Assembly: GCA_015680685.1 (NCBI GenBank)
Contig: MNCI01035832.1
Span: 1,000,519 to 1,064,518, forward strand
Length of the DNA: 64,000 nt
Direction: 5' to 3'
Source of the DNA: Gnetum montanum
Lineage: Eukaryota > Streptophyta > Gnetopsida > Gnetales > Gnetaceae
Made by a program: the position numbers and the translations under genes. Under the pieces are notes generated by a model. The model was not told the DNA's origin and searched no databases. It saw only the letters and a list, made by a program, of their open reading frames with translations. Positions 23,881 to 33,879 of this stretch are shown here, one piece after another. Position 1 is the stretch's first letter. The number at the start of each line of letters is the position of its first letter.

Positions 23881-24069
23881 AAGTTTATCCATGCCTTCAA
23901 CATAGGCACATGTCAAGCTCTTAGCAAGTTCCATGCAAAGTGTGTTGCTTTCAAGATTTGCTATCAGCCACTAGGTACCCTCATGTTTTATGGCTATTGC
24001 ATATAGGCACCTTTGAACTTAAGATTCATTTGCACACTAGCTACATGATTTGATGATGCACTCTTGATA

Positions 24070-24665
24070 GACTAGAGTTTTTGCACATAGTCGCACCTGT
24101 TGTCACTATACACAATGTATGGAATTCTCTTCTTCTTAATTTTTCCAAATTTATTTTCCTTGGAAATTTCCAAAGAGAGATCTTTGATGCCCATTCACAC
24201 ATCAATAGTTCTCAACCATGCACTTCCCATAATAATTGGAAAGTCTTTCTTATAGTTCTCAACCTCGATCACCAGAAAATTAGTAGGATAGGACCACCCA
24301 TAAACAATGGTCACAATGTCCTCCATAAGTCCCAAAGGAACTATGATTGATTAGTCTATGAATTTTGGACAGATATTACTCTTCTTGAGAGGTAATAAGT
24401 TCCATGCTTTGTACATGTCATGGAAAATTATATTGACACTGAAACTTGAATCAAGAAGAGCCTTGCATGGCTCATGTCTAGTGATTTTCAAGTAGATGAA
24501 AGGACTTCCAGGGTCAAATGTTTTCCTTGGAAGGTTGCCAGCCTTAATCCAATTATATAGAACATGGATTAACATGATAGTGCAAATCTTAAGAGACATT
24601 TGGTTTGAAGGGTGCTCCAAAGTATTTGATGTAGAGGATGATGGAAAGACAAGGTAGTGAACCAC
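24070..24665 (-). pseudogene. Protease of element B2 (broken)
   Basis: The open part 24665-24351 spans the gag-protease junction (TIMLIHVLYNWIKAGNLPRK) and the active-site region ALLDSSFSVNIIF, where the Gly of D-S-G is Ser. The remainder to 24070 shows IIMGSAWLR-type and KEN blocks after stops. Confidence 0.8.
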
Positions 24666-24669
24666 ATTA

Positions 24670-27030
24670 GTATGTGAGGAATTGGGAGGACTGTTGGATT
24701 AGAAGAATGGTCATTTTCGGGATCTCATTTTTGAACCACTTGGTTGGAAAGCTAGTTGTAATTTAATAGCCCTAGTAGTGTTATGTTGTTGCAACTATGG
24801 TGGAATTTCATCCTACATAGATGGATCAAGAGGTAATTGGGTTGAGGGTGGAGGAGCATGTGCTAAAGAATGAGAAGGGTGGTATAGATATGGGGTTTCT
24901 ACTCTAGTAGATGGAGAATAAGTTCTGTGATACTCTGGAGGGTAGTGGCAGTACTGAAAAGAATCATGACTAGAAGAGTTATGAAAGGACATTAGTTGTT
25001 GAACATATTACCTATAGGGATTTGGTTGCCTATAAGGGTACTACTGCCTTGGTGGTGGCATCCCCAATGACTATGGGTGTTGCCACTATTGGTATTGGTC
25101 ATACGATTGTGGTGGAGTTTCACTTGGATAATAATCTTGTTATTGTTGGTGGAATTACCTTGGATTTCCTTAAGGATAAGGTAATCTTCTGGGTGCTTGC
25201 CTTCTTTCCAGTCTAGGATTCAATGTGTACACCCCAAATTCCTATAAGTGTGACATGACAAGGAAACATCCTTTAGGATGTTTGTATTGATAGATGTCAC
25301 ATCCACCATCATCATCTGCTCTATCTCCATAACTTCATCTACTACAGTAGCTTTTCCCTTACCCCTTTGGCAAGCACATTCAACTTCTTTCCACCTCCTA
25401 CAATCACAATCACTACTATTCTCTCTTAATTCTTCAATGATTTTTAGAGTATTTTAGAATTTTTTATCTAACGAATCCCACATTTTATCTAACTTGGCCA
25501 AAATTTTAGAAATAAATTTTTGATTGACAAGGTCTTTCTATTCACCACCTCATCAAGTAGTGACTCCTCCTCACTATCACAAAATTGGACTTCCCACGTT
25601 CTAACAGAAGGATCCCTGTTGTATTCTTTAGCACTTTTCCATTTCCTCAACTCTCCTTCTTCTTTTACTACCTACTTAATTAGCCTTTGAATTTGATGGG
25701 CTCTAAGTTTTGATAGCCTCCCTCAGGCATGGATCCTAAGAGTTCTTCTAATTTCTAATCTAAGTCCATCTATGATATAACTAAGTTGTTCCCACTGAGA
25801 ATAACCATGCTAAGGGCATTGGTGTGTGTGAGAATAATATCTGCCCATGGCAGCATCCAAGGGTTCATGATTTCTTTACTTTCATCCTTGAATCTAACTT
25901 CTCAAATTAGACACTCTAGAGTATTCCTAATATTTATCATTAAATAACTCTAGCATTGTACTCCACCTACGAATGGATTTCGGCTCCAAGGACTGGTACT
26001 GACATTTTTCTTTCTTAATGATTATCCTAGGAAATAGCTTTAATTTCTGCCAATCATTTTCAATATTTTGTAAGGCATAGGCATCATAAAAATCTTGAAG
26101 ATGCGTTTGCGGAATAGAGTTATATCCCCCCTCAAATTTGAAAATATTGTTCATATCAAGTCATCTAATTCGACTATCTTTCACATGCCTGGTTGAAATT
26201 GTTACAACCTCTACAATATTTAGCATGCTTTGAGTTGCCAGCAAAGGCTCATCATCATCATTATTTTGATGATGCCAACGATGTCCTCTGCTACCTCTTC
26301 ATTCATGATGGGCCCGACGATCATCACTGTTGTCCTACTATTCACCTTCATCATTGTTCTTTCTGTGGTGTTTGTTAGAACTAGAAGAGGAAGAAAAATA
26401 TGTAGATGAAGAGGATGAAGAGGGAGGAGGACCACCACCACCATGGTATCTACCAACTCCTCTATGGTTTTCACAACGACATTCATTAGTTTTCTTGTCA
26501 TCTTAATGCTTGTCCTAGCCCCTTTCTTGACTTCCATTTTTACCTAAACCTAGTTTGTTAATAGTGGACTACAGATTCAAGGTCACATCCCCATCACCAA
26601 TAACAAGGGGTGGAGAATCTTCATGTTGAGAACCCCTAGAGGAAGAATCCTCATTATCATTTTGGTTAAGTAAGAACAAAGAATTGGTGAATCGTTTTCC
26701 CTTCATAATCTCATGATGCTTCTCCTGGTGTCGACCTCTCTTGCATTGTGTTTCAATGGGACGGTAGTCCCGATAGTCATAATCATGCACAATGTACACA
26801 TCTTAAAGATCTTAGATGCCCAACCTCCTAAGAGTTTGGAGTAGCATCTTGGGCTTAGATCAATCGAGAGGCATTACAATGTTGCCTTCCATATCTCGTC
26901 ATTGCAATTGTTCATCTTGATGTAGGATGAAGGTGAAGTTAGGCACATACTCATTTGGATGAGTATACACCACCTTGCATTATTAAGGCAGTGGTGGTTT
27001 AGTATCATCATGCTTGTAAGAAGAAGACAT
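24670..27030 (-). pseudogene. gag of element B2 (broken)
   Basis: The start is taken at ATG 27030-27028 (MSSSYKH), matching MSSSSSH in C. Near the start are YVPNFTFILHQDEQL and MEGNIVMPLD. Then come VHDYDYRDYRP and a Ser/His/Gly-rich stretch (26799-26220), MNNIFKFEGGYN (26154-25927), a charged block, and a His/Tyr-rich tail to about 24700. The knuckle region near 25300 is degraded, with Cys codons lost. Confidence 0.8.
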
Positions 27031-27156
27031 TTTGCAATACAAATAAGATATCAGTGTGCTTATGTGATTATATTTATTGTGAGGATGATTTTGACCTTAG
27101 GGTTCATCCAATGATGTTAACTAAACTTAGATAGTGCACATTTCAAACAAAAAGAG

Positions 27157-27174
27157 TCCCTAGCAACGATGCCA
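27157..27174 (-). promoter_or_regulatory. Primer binding site, element B2
   Basis: The - strand TGGCATCGTTGCTAGGGA directly follows the LTR end, with one base between. It differs from the tRNA-Asp complement TGGCGCCGTTGCCGGGGA only by transitions. Confidence 0.75.
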
Positions 27175-27175
27175 A

Positions 27176-28034
27176 TGATGAGTAGTGAATACCCCTATGC
27201 TCAACCATATGAATCACTAAGTGTTCACGTGTGATCCAGTTGAATTCCATGGACTCCTCGATTCCGATACACTAGCCTCAAGAAAGTGAACTTGTCCCAA
27301 CAATCATTCATTGGCTTCCCAATTACACTCGTGATGTACAAAGGTATGGTTAAGTGTAATCAAGGCATATGATTTTTATTATTTTATGTTTTATGTTCCT
27401 GGTCCTTAAAATAGAGAAATGAAGTAATTTAATGGCTAATTTAATTTGACTAATTGATTAATCTCTAACTAATCCTAACATAAGTATCTGGTCTCACTTT
27501 TCATAGACATCCTAAACACATATAATATTGCTGAGTTACCAAATGTTAAGCATTTATGGGATTACCAAGCATCATGCGCATGTTTGAAGTGGTCATACTT
27601 ATGTGCTTACTTAAATGCTATTTAATGTAGCTAGCTTAGTTTAGCTTAATTAGCTTAATTACTTGAAAGCATTAAGTAAAATTACATAAAACATTAAATG
27701 CATGAACAAAACATTTAATTTAGCCAAAGTGCTACAAGGTTTCTCAACATGCTCGTCTTCATTACCGCACACACTACTATGCTCAGGTACAATAGTGCTT
27801 GCATAAGATCTATACACTTAATGACTCATGCTACAAGTGCTCAAGAAATATTCTAACTCTAGAGAAATGAAACTACAAAAGCTTTGCTACTCTATGACAA
27901 GACCTATTTCCTAAACACAGTAGGAGAACATGTATTTATAGGTAAAAGCTAACACTACGTAGATGAGGCCACATCAATGCATTAAATCATGCATCGATAG
28001 GGCCTAGTTGACGTAGCCAATCCATGGTTAATCA
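27176..28034 (-). repeat. 5' LTR of element B2
   Basis: On the - strand it starts TGATTA (from TGATGA) and ends TCATCA. It has CCTATAAATAC and AATAAAGACG-type signals in register with the LTR at 14852-15784. It marks the right edge of the tandem B array. Confidence 0.85.
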
Positions 28035-28660
28035 ATAGGTGTCGAAATAAAAATTTATCTAATTACACTATCATGGTTTATCTGCAAGGAAGTACAGTAC
28101 TATTAGTTTTAGCTAAATCTCAAGCTTGCATACAATTGTGAAATGCATTCACATTAGTATTTAGTAGTAACGAATAGGCATGCAAATTTTGTTTAAAATG
28201 AAAATAAGAGGAAATAGGCATGAGCAAATTTTGTTCAAAATGAAAATCAAAAGAAGCATAAATTTGTGGAATTTTTATAATGTCCTTAACAATGAAGGTG
28301 TTTGTGTGCTTAATCAAGGAGCCATGCTTAAGCTTGGCCCTACATTGTAGCCCACTTGAAATAGGCAATATGGAAAGATCTTAGTCAACATTCTTCTTTT
28401 TGGTTTTTTCAATATAATGCTAGAAGACAAATTTATATTGTAATTGTTGAAATTGATTGCCATGATTAAATTGATATGTGTTAAATTGAATGAAACTATT
28501 GACACAATTTAAAGGTATTATAAATAAAATTAATTTAACTAAAGTAAAATTGAATTAAGTTTAAGTGAAATTTGTGGTAAAATCATTTAATAAGCCTTAG
28601 GAGGTCCGTTTTTACACACTCTTCACCAACGCGTATCATTGTGCTTTCATAATGTAGTAT

Positions 28661-28712
28661 TCGCTCCGTGGTTAGAGACTTGACATGTCACAAGTTTGAG
28701 TGGAATGGAGCG
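28661..28712 (+). repeat. Possible tRNA-derived SINE head
   Basis: TCGCTCCGTGGTTAGAGACT followed by CAAGTTTGAGTGGA resembles a pol III A box (T-G/C-GC..A/C-GTGG) and a decayed B box (GGTTCGANTCC). The spacing is tRNA-like. No poly(A) tail or target duplication was found, so this is tentative. Confidence 0.3.
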
Positions 28713-28800
28713 TTTAGTCAGGGATTGAAAAAACTTATAATCTGCTTTGGAATTGAGGAGGGCTAAGTAAAGTAGAGCTGCAAGAAACGTGGAATCAGGT

Positions 28801-28874
28801 CACGTCGCTGTTGAGTGAAACCGTTAGGCAGGAGAGGCACGTGGCTGTTGAGTGAAACCGTTAGGCAGGAGAGG
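28801..28874 (+). repeat. 2 x 37 bp tandem repeat with G-box
   Basis: Two 37-bp units (28801-28837, 28838-28874) differ at one base: CACGTCGC in the first, CACGTGGC in the second. The change makes a perfect G-box or ABRE core (CACGTGGC), a bZIP/bHLH site, about 1.2 kb before the gene start. Confidence 0.85.
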
Positions 28875-29060
28875 CGCACTTGGCCAAAAGACGACAAAAG
28901 CCCTTAATTGCAGACACCAAAAAGCAGGCTCTTATCTTAACACTGGCGAGTCCCATTCACGAGGGCGGCTTTGTCTCATAAGTTAACGCGCCTGCCACCC
29001 AACTTCTTCATGCGTACTGTGCCGCCCACAGCCCGGCACTTTCCTTAACTGGAGACCATG

Positions 29061-29084
29061 CCATTGCCATTGCCATTGCCATTG
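29061..29084 (+). repeat. (CCATTG)4 microsatellite
   Basis: Four CCATTG hexamers are followed by a looser run of CCACAG, CCATAT and CCACAT words to about 29132. Similar words recur inside both exons of the gene, where they code His-rich repeats. Confidence 0.9.
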
Positions 29085-29760
29085 GCATGGCTTGCACCCA
29101 CAGCCATATCCGCATCCACATCCACATTCATAATGCCTCTGCATTGTTCCATGATCACTCTACTTACCGTGATTCCACCAACTAACTTTAGAGTCGAATG
29201 CTGTCTTTCGGCCTTCCTTGATTTGGCTTTTGAGTGCTTCAGTGATGCGGTACTCTTCTGGAAATGATGCTGACCTTTCGGTTGGAGGATCGTCTTTAAT
29301 CTATTTTTGGCCGGATTTCTAAATTTGACCCTTGCAACCATCCTCATACGGAATCAGTTTGCTTAGGTCGGCTGCCTTCTTGTCCGTAGCAGCGTCAATT
29401 ACGTCTACCTAGACAAGATTTAAGTTGGACCATGCATAGGAATGCACGGTTGCTGTAGCTTTACCATTTTAATGTTGTTTGCTCAGCCGATCCGTGGGAG
29501 TTTTCGTGGCTCTGGTATTTGGCTAGTTGGCCTTGCAGTCATGGAGGATTGAAGTTAGCATGCAAGTTTCATTTTGTGCTGCTCTGCTGTTTCTTAATAA
29601 TAGCTAGCACTGGTTACAGGTCTGAGCGAGCTTCACTTGCAACATATTGGTTCTGTGACAGTCAGCGGTTAATATCCAGCCTAGATGCATGTGCATACCC
29701 TTCATTAGTTGCAGATTTCCAAGTTTTAGCTGTGTGCAAGAGGCATAGCTAGCGTCACTG

Positions 29761-29768
29761 TATTTAAA
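29761..29768 (+). promoter_or_regulatory. Candidate TATA-like box of the VCCN1-like gene
   Basis: TATTTAAA lies 260 bp before the chosen ATG and is followed by a GC-rich stretch. If transcription starts just after it, the leader would hold tiny upstream ORFs such as ATG-TCC-ATT-TAG at 29829-29840. Weak evidence. Confidence 0.3.
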
Positions 29769-30027
29769 GTCCCGGCGGCAGCCGGCCCGTCAATAAACTC
29801 GAGTCGAAGTATTTTCATCAAATAAAGTATGTCCATTTAGAAACTACGGACCCGCAAATACATATATTATGTTTACTTTGGGATTGAAATGATGAAGTTG
29901 TGAATTGTGATGTCCACAATGCAAGGACGGCAATAATTGGCGGGCAGTGATGGAGTTAGATTGATCGAGTTGTTGGGCGATACCATCATCATCATCAGTT
30001 GGGTTGGTTGGTTTCAGCAACGATAAA

Positions 30028-33000
30028 ATGCAGTTGCTGGGTAGAATCACGGCGGTTTGCATGCCTGCTGTGGAGAAGAAGAAAAGCAGCAGCCTCCTGC
30101 TCGTCCTGGCGAGAGGGAGGCGTGGTAGAAGCAAGAGAGGAAGGTGGGAGGTACGGTGCGAGGAAGTGAAGGAGAAAGGCAGGCGAAATATACAGTGGAG
30201 CCTGGACTTGGTGAAGACGGTAAACGAGATAGCAGAGTGGGCGGACGATGTGAAGGCGAGGGGGATGAAACAGAGACGGCGTCTGTACACGCACGACGAC
30301 TGGTTAAAGCACCGCAGTTCAAAGAGACATGTCAGGCATTTGTTGTCGAGCCTGTCGTCGGTGGTCATACTGTCGCTGGTTCCGCCCATGTGTCTGGTCA
30401 CGGCCATCGCAGTGGCAGTGGCCTCCTACAACAGCGCAGTAACGGGAGCATGGCTGCCTGCGTGGCTGCCGCTGCTGCATTCGCCAACTCTGCCGTATGA
30501 GCTCACCGCTCCCGCCCTGGCCCTCCTCCTCGTCTTTCGCACTGAGGCCTCCTACGCCCGCTACGACGATGGCCGCAAGACTTGGACACGGGTTATCGCC
30601 TGCACCAAGGATCTGGCCCGCCTCTGCATCTGCAGCCACAGCCACAGCCATATCCATATCCATGAGCTCCACCTCCAGCGCCTCCTCTACTCTTACATCC
30701 TCGCTTTTCCCGTCGCCCTCAAGGTACGTCTGCTGCTTTTGCTCGTTTGCTATTCATGCATTTTCGCCCTCACGTACCAAAACGAATTCAAAGCAATGTT
30801 ACTTGGTCTTATGCTTTCTCGTCAATTTCCCCATTAACGTTTGTTACTGGTAAGAGTTAGAAGCGTTCCATAACAGCCACATCTAATGACCTAGCACAGT
30901 ATTGCCGACAATTTTAAATATGAATGGAAGCTTTATTATGTCCCAAGATCGTACTATTTATTGTATAGATATTACAATGTTAAAAAATTTCTTTACGCAT
31001 GACAAAATATAAGTTTATTTTATAATATTAGAATGCTGTCTGAAATTAAGGGCCACATCACAAAAAAGAAAAATAGGTAAGAGAGATCTTCTACCTCTAT
31101 TCTATTACATTTGATATAATATAAGTTGTACATTAAAAATTAAATTCTGAAATCGTTTAGATTGATATAATATAAGTTGTACATTAAAAATTAAATTCTG
31201 AAATCATTTAGATTTTAGGTAAATATAATTGTTTCTTGCCTTGTACATTAAACTACAATTGCTTTAAAACTTAATTATCTTCCTCCCTATTTTCTCAACC
31301 ATTGCATTCCTTAATCCTTAGTCTTTCTAATGTCTTATCAATCCTAAATAAACAAATTTGTTCTAAGGTATTCACCCCTATGCATTATTATTAATTTATG
31401 ATCAAAATTTCAATGACGTATATTAAGGTCTATCCTAAGTAGGCTGTTGTTAATCACGAGATTCTTGGCAAAGAGCCACCGTCACTAAGATGTTTCGAAG
31501 AAGCGATTATGATTTAAGCATGCTTGAAGTCCTAGAAACATTATCATTGGACATGATCAGAAAGAAGCGAGCGAAGTTTCACAAAGATAACAACCTCATG
31601 CAGGACTTGCTTCTGTTGTCAATACGGAGTTGAAAAGTGAATATCAAACTGTAAGGCGACCATGAACCTGGTAGCTTTCGCACGTGCCGTGTCGGTCTGT
31701 ACCAACTTATCATTTTTTTTGTAGTGGAGTGGAGCTTTGTTCTTGTCCCTTTTTCATTTGAACTGACGGTGACGTTCGAAGTTGGACGTTAAATCCAGAA
31801 AATAACATTGTAGGCTGACTTTGAACCAAAGCACCAGCATGTCCAAAGTATTGTCCGGGATCGCGCAGCTATCGCTTCTGCACTACCGTTCGCTGATAAG
31901 TAATAGGAATTTTCCAGTATGAAATGGCTCTTAACTCTTAAGTAAGATGCTATATCATCATTATAAGGATTTGTAGGGCATATAGTTGTAAGCGTGCCAT
32001 CTCTATAAGCGGATTTGAGGAACCAATTTAATGAAAGGCAATTTTATTACTAATCTATGAGAAGGCCCTAGCTCTTAAATTTAGTAAAAACCAATTTGTC
32101 AAAATTAAAATTAAACGAGAGTTGCGTCAGGAACGTTATCGAAATGGAAAAAGTTTGCCATTTAAGCTGTTGCTGTCTCCTGAAATTTATGTACGGTTTT
32201 GCCCAATCGCTAATTTGCTATGGCCTTGAAATAAGACAAAATTTAAAAACCGAGCATGGAACAAATAAAGTATTATCCAATATAGATTACCGGACACTAA
32301 TACTGAAGTGATAACGTATGGAGAATACGTGCAGTGCCACGTGACATACGGATCGGACGTGAAGGAAGAGCTGAGGGAGGTACTGAGCGGGGACGACTTA
32401 GCCATGGTGGTGGGATCGGGGCATCCGCCCAACTGCATAATCCATCTCATGACCGTGGTGCTGCTTCAGATGCAGACGCAAGGCCAGAACCAGAACCAGA
32501 ACCAGAGACAGAGACAGAGAGAGGGCCTAAGATGTTGTCACAGTAGCAATAGCAGAAGCGGTTGGCAAGAGGCGATGGATGCTCGGGTGGCGGAGTTGAA
32601 CGAGAGCGTGAGCGTGGTGGAGAAGCTGATGCGGTCGCCCATTCCTCTGTCATACACTCGACTCACAACGCGATTCCTGGTTCTGTGGCATCTCACTCTG
32701 CCGGTGGTTCTGTGGGACTCGTGCCACTGGATGGTGGTGCCGGCCACGCTGTTCAGTGCCATATCTCTCTTCTGCATAGAAGAGGTGGGAGTTCTGATAG
32801 AGGAGCCATTCCCCATACTGGCACTCGACAAGATGTGTTCTTTGCTGCATCACGACGTCCGCCGAATGGCCCACATGCAGCCCCACATCCACGCCCACAT
32901 CCTCAGCCACAGCCACAGCCACAAGCTCAACAGCCTCAGCCTCAACCTCAACCTCAACAGTAGCCCTGATATTAACAGGGACAGCGATCTCGATCTCGAT

Positions 33001-33117
33001 GTGGATCTGGAACTGGACGTGGACACCAGAGTCAGTGCATCTACCTCCGCCTCCGCCTCACATCCCAATGGCCGCGTCCGCCAGACCGATGCAGCTTGGC
33101 CTTGGTCTTCTTCGTAA
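30028..33117 (+). CDS. VCCN1: VCCN1-like bestrophin-family chloride channel, chloroplastic (exons 30028-30723 and 32335-33117)
   Basis: The family is the plant UPF0187/bestrophin-like thylakoid Cl- channel that adjusts proton motive force when light changes. Two exons join in phase 0 at CTCAAG/GTACGT and GTGCAG/TGC, giving 492 aa; the join reads FPVALK-CHVTYGSD, as in the family. Conserved blocks: YTHDDWLKHRSS (87-98), FRTEASYARYDDGRKTW (about 163-180), PIPLSYTRLT (334-343), FLVLWHLTLPVVLWD and FCIEEVGVLIEEPFP. The first in-frame ATG is used. The basic Ser-rich N-terminus with VRC at 42-44 suits a transit peptide. Odd features: a His tract (HSHSHIHIHELHLQ, 204-217), a QNQNQNQRQRQR loop (about 281-292), and an extension of about 80 aa with Leu-Asn and Asp-Leu repeats. 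No stop or shift interrupts it, so it is probably functional. Confidence 0.93.
30724..32334 (+). other. Intron of the VCCN1-like gene (1611 bp, phase 0)
   Basis: Donor GTACGT and acceptor TGCAG are canonical. Choosing CAG/TGC at 32334/32335 instead of the earlier AAG at 32307-32308 keeps the frame and matches the family sequence; the earlier site would give an immediate TGA. The intron is AT-rich, lacks a recognisable transposon and has a 2 x 51 bp tandem repeat. Confidence 0.88.
31111..31212 (+). repeat. 2 x 51 bp tandem repeat in the intron
   Basis: Units 31111-31161 and 31162-31212 differ at one base (AATCGTTT against AATCATTT), a CpG-to-CpA transition. A recent duplication. Confidence 0.92.
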
Positions 33118-33590
33118 ATCCATTCCGATCTATCTTCCTTCTCCCTCTCCTTTTCTGTCCACGAATTGAATGATATTGTCAGCGTTGCTATTATAGTGCA
33201 GCGTTCAAGTCTGGGCGAGGTTTTCCTCTGCTATAGCATATCTATAGTTTACGGCTTCTAATGGTTTGATGGTAATCCATCCGCTTGTTAATCTAGTAGT
33301 AAGAGTTTTGGCTTGTTCACCTTACGCCATAGCTCCAATTTTATCCAGCAGAATTGAATTATAAATTTTAAAAAATTCAGTAAAATGAATTATAAATTTT
33401 TAAAAATTCAGTAAAATGAATTTTAAAATTGGTGTAATAGATCTAAGGGATCTTGTAACAACCTTGGTTGTTATAAAAATGAATTTTAAAATTGGGGGTA
33501 CCTTGGTTGTCTACTCATGGTTGTCTTTGAAGAAAATGAGCAAAAATGATGGTTTGAATTTTTATAACTACATCAAATGAGGGTTTTTAA
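33118..33590. other. Region downstream of the VCCN1-like gene
   Basis: The 3' untranslated region should begin here; no clear AATAAA signal is seen within 200 bp. A 31-bp unit is repeated in tandem at 33356-33386 and 33387-33417 with a minor shift in the A-run. ATGAATTTTAAAATTGG then recurs at about 33416 and 33479, flanking an inverted repeat AACAACC-TT-GGTTGTT near 33458. No gene. Confidence 0.6.
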
Positions 33591-33810
33591 TGAGAAAGTA
33601 GATGTTTCTATTGGAAGATAGACATCCCCTCCATGTTTAAGACTTCATGTAGATGTCTTCTTTTCAAAGTATATGTCTCCATCGCACTGAAGGAAAAAAT
33701 AGGTGGATGTCTCATTTTAGGAGTAGACATCTCTAGGGAGATGTCTCCTTTTTAGAGTAGATGTCTCCAGGAAGATGTCTTGAGGAAGATGTTTCAACAA
33801 GTTGAGGTTT
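33590..33810. repeat. Cluster of AGATGTCT/AGACATCT octamers
   Basis: About nine exact or near copies of AGATGTCT or its complement occur in 220 bp, e.g. GTAGACATCTCTAGGGAGAT. A second cluster sits in the LTR of element D at about 36490-36575 and 36766-36785. This may therefore be a remnant of the lost 3' LTR of D. Confidence 0.5.
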
Positions 33811-33879
33811 GGCAAGATGAGGCTCAGGGATGGTTGCCAATGATTATAGTCTTAATAGATGCTTACCATGAATTAAAAA

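Larger units (their letters stand above)
14852..28034 (-). mobile_element. Athila-like element B2 (all parts present, decayed)
   Basis: About 13.2 kb on the - strand: 5' LTR 28034-27176, primer site, gag, protease, RT, RNase H, integrase, spacer, ORF3, polypurine tract, 3' LTR 15784-14852. It is the only copy in the window with every part inside it. ORFs are riddled with transition-type stops. The base after the right LTR is the start of host sequence; ATAGG (28035-28039) should be the outer target duplication, whose partner would lie beyond the lost end of B1. Confidence 0.9.
28035..29760. other. Intergenic region upstream of the VCCN1-like gene
   Basis: AT-rich to about 28600, then GC-richer. 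It holds a possible tRNA-derived SINE fragment, a 2 x 37 bp tandem repeat with a G-box, and a CCATTG hexamer repeat. ORFs at 29045-29347 (-), 29058-29267 (+) and 29519-29752 (+) are short, partly repeat-coded and match nothing I recognise, so they are not called as genes. Confidence 0.6.

Noticed and set aside
29058-29267. Possible upstream exon coding a transit peptide (MPLPLPLPLAW...)
   Set aside because: Its start is repeat-coded, no good donor leads in frame to 30028, and the downstream ATG already gives a plausible N-terminus.
29519-29752. 77-codon + strand ORF upstream of the channel gene
   Set aside because: Short, no recognised motif, and it ends before the candidate TATA box; no support for a gene.
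29844-30407. 187-codon - strand ORF opposite exon 1, and a 117-codon one at 30319-30672
   Set aside because: Shadows of the channel exon in GC-rich DNA; no family features.
32308-32334. Exon 2 beginning at GTG 32308
   Set aside because: The family alignment and frame require CAG/TGC at 32334/32335; bases before it are intron.
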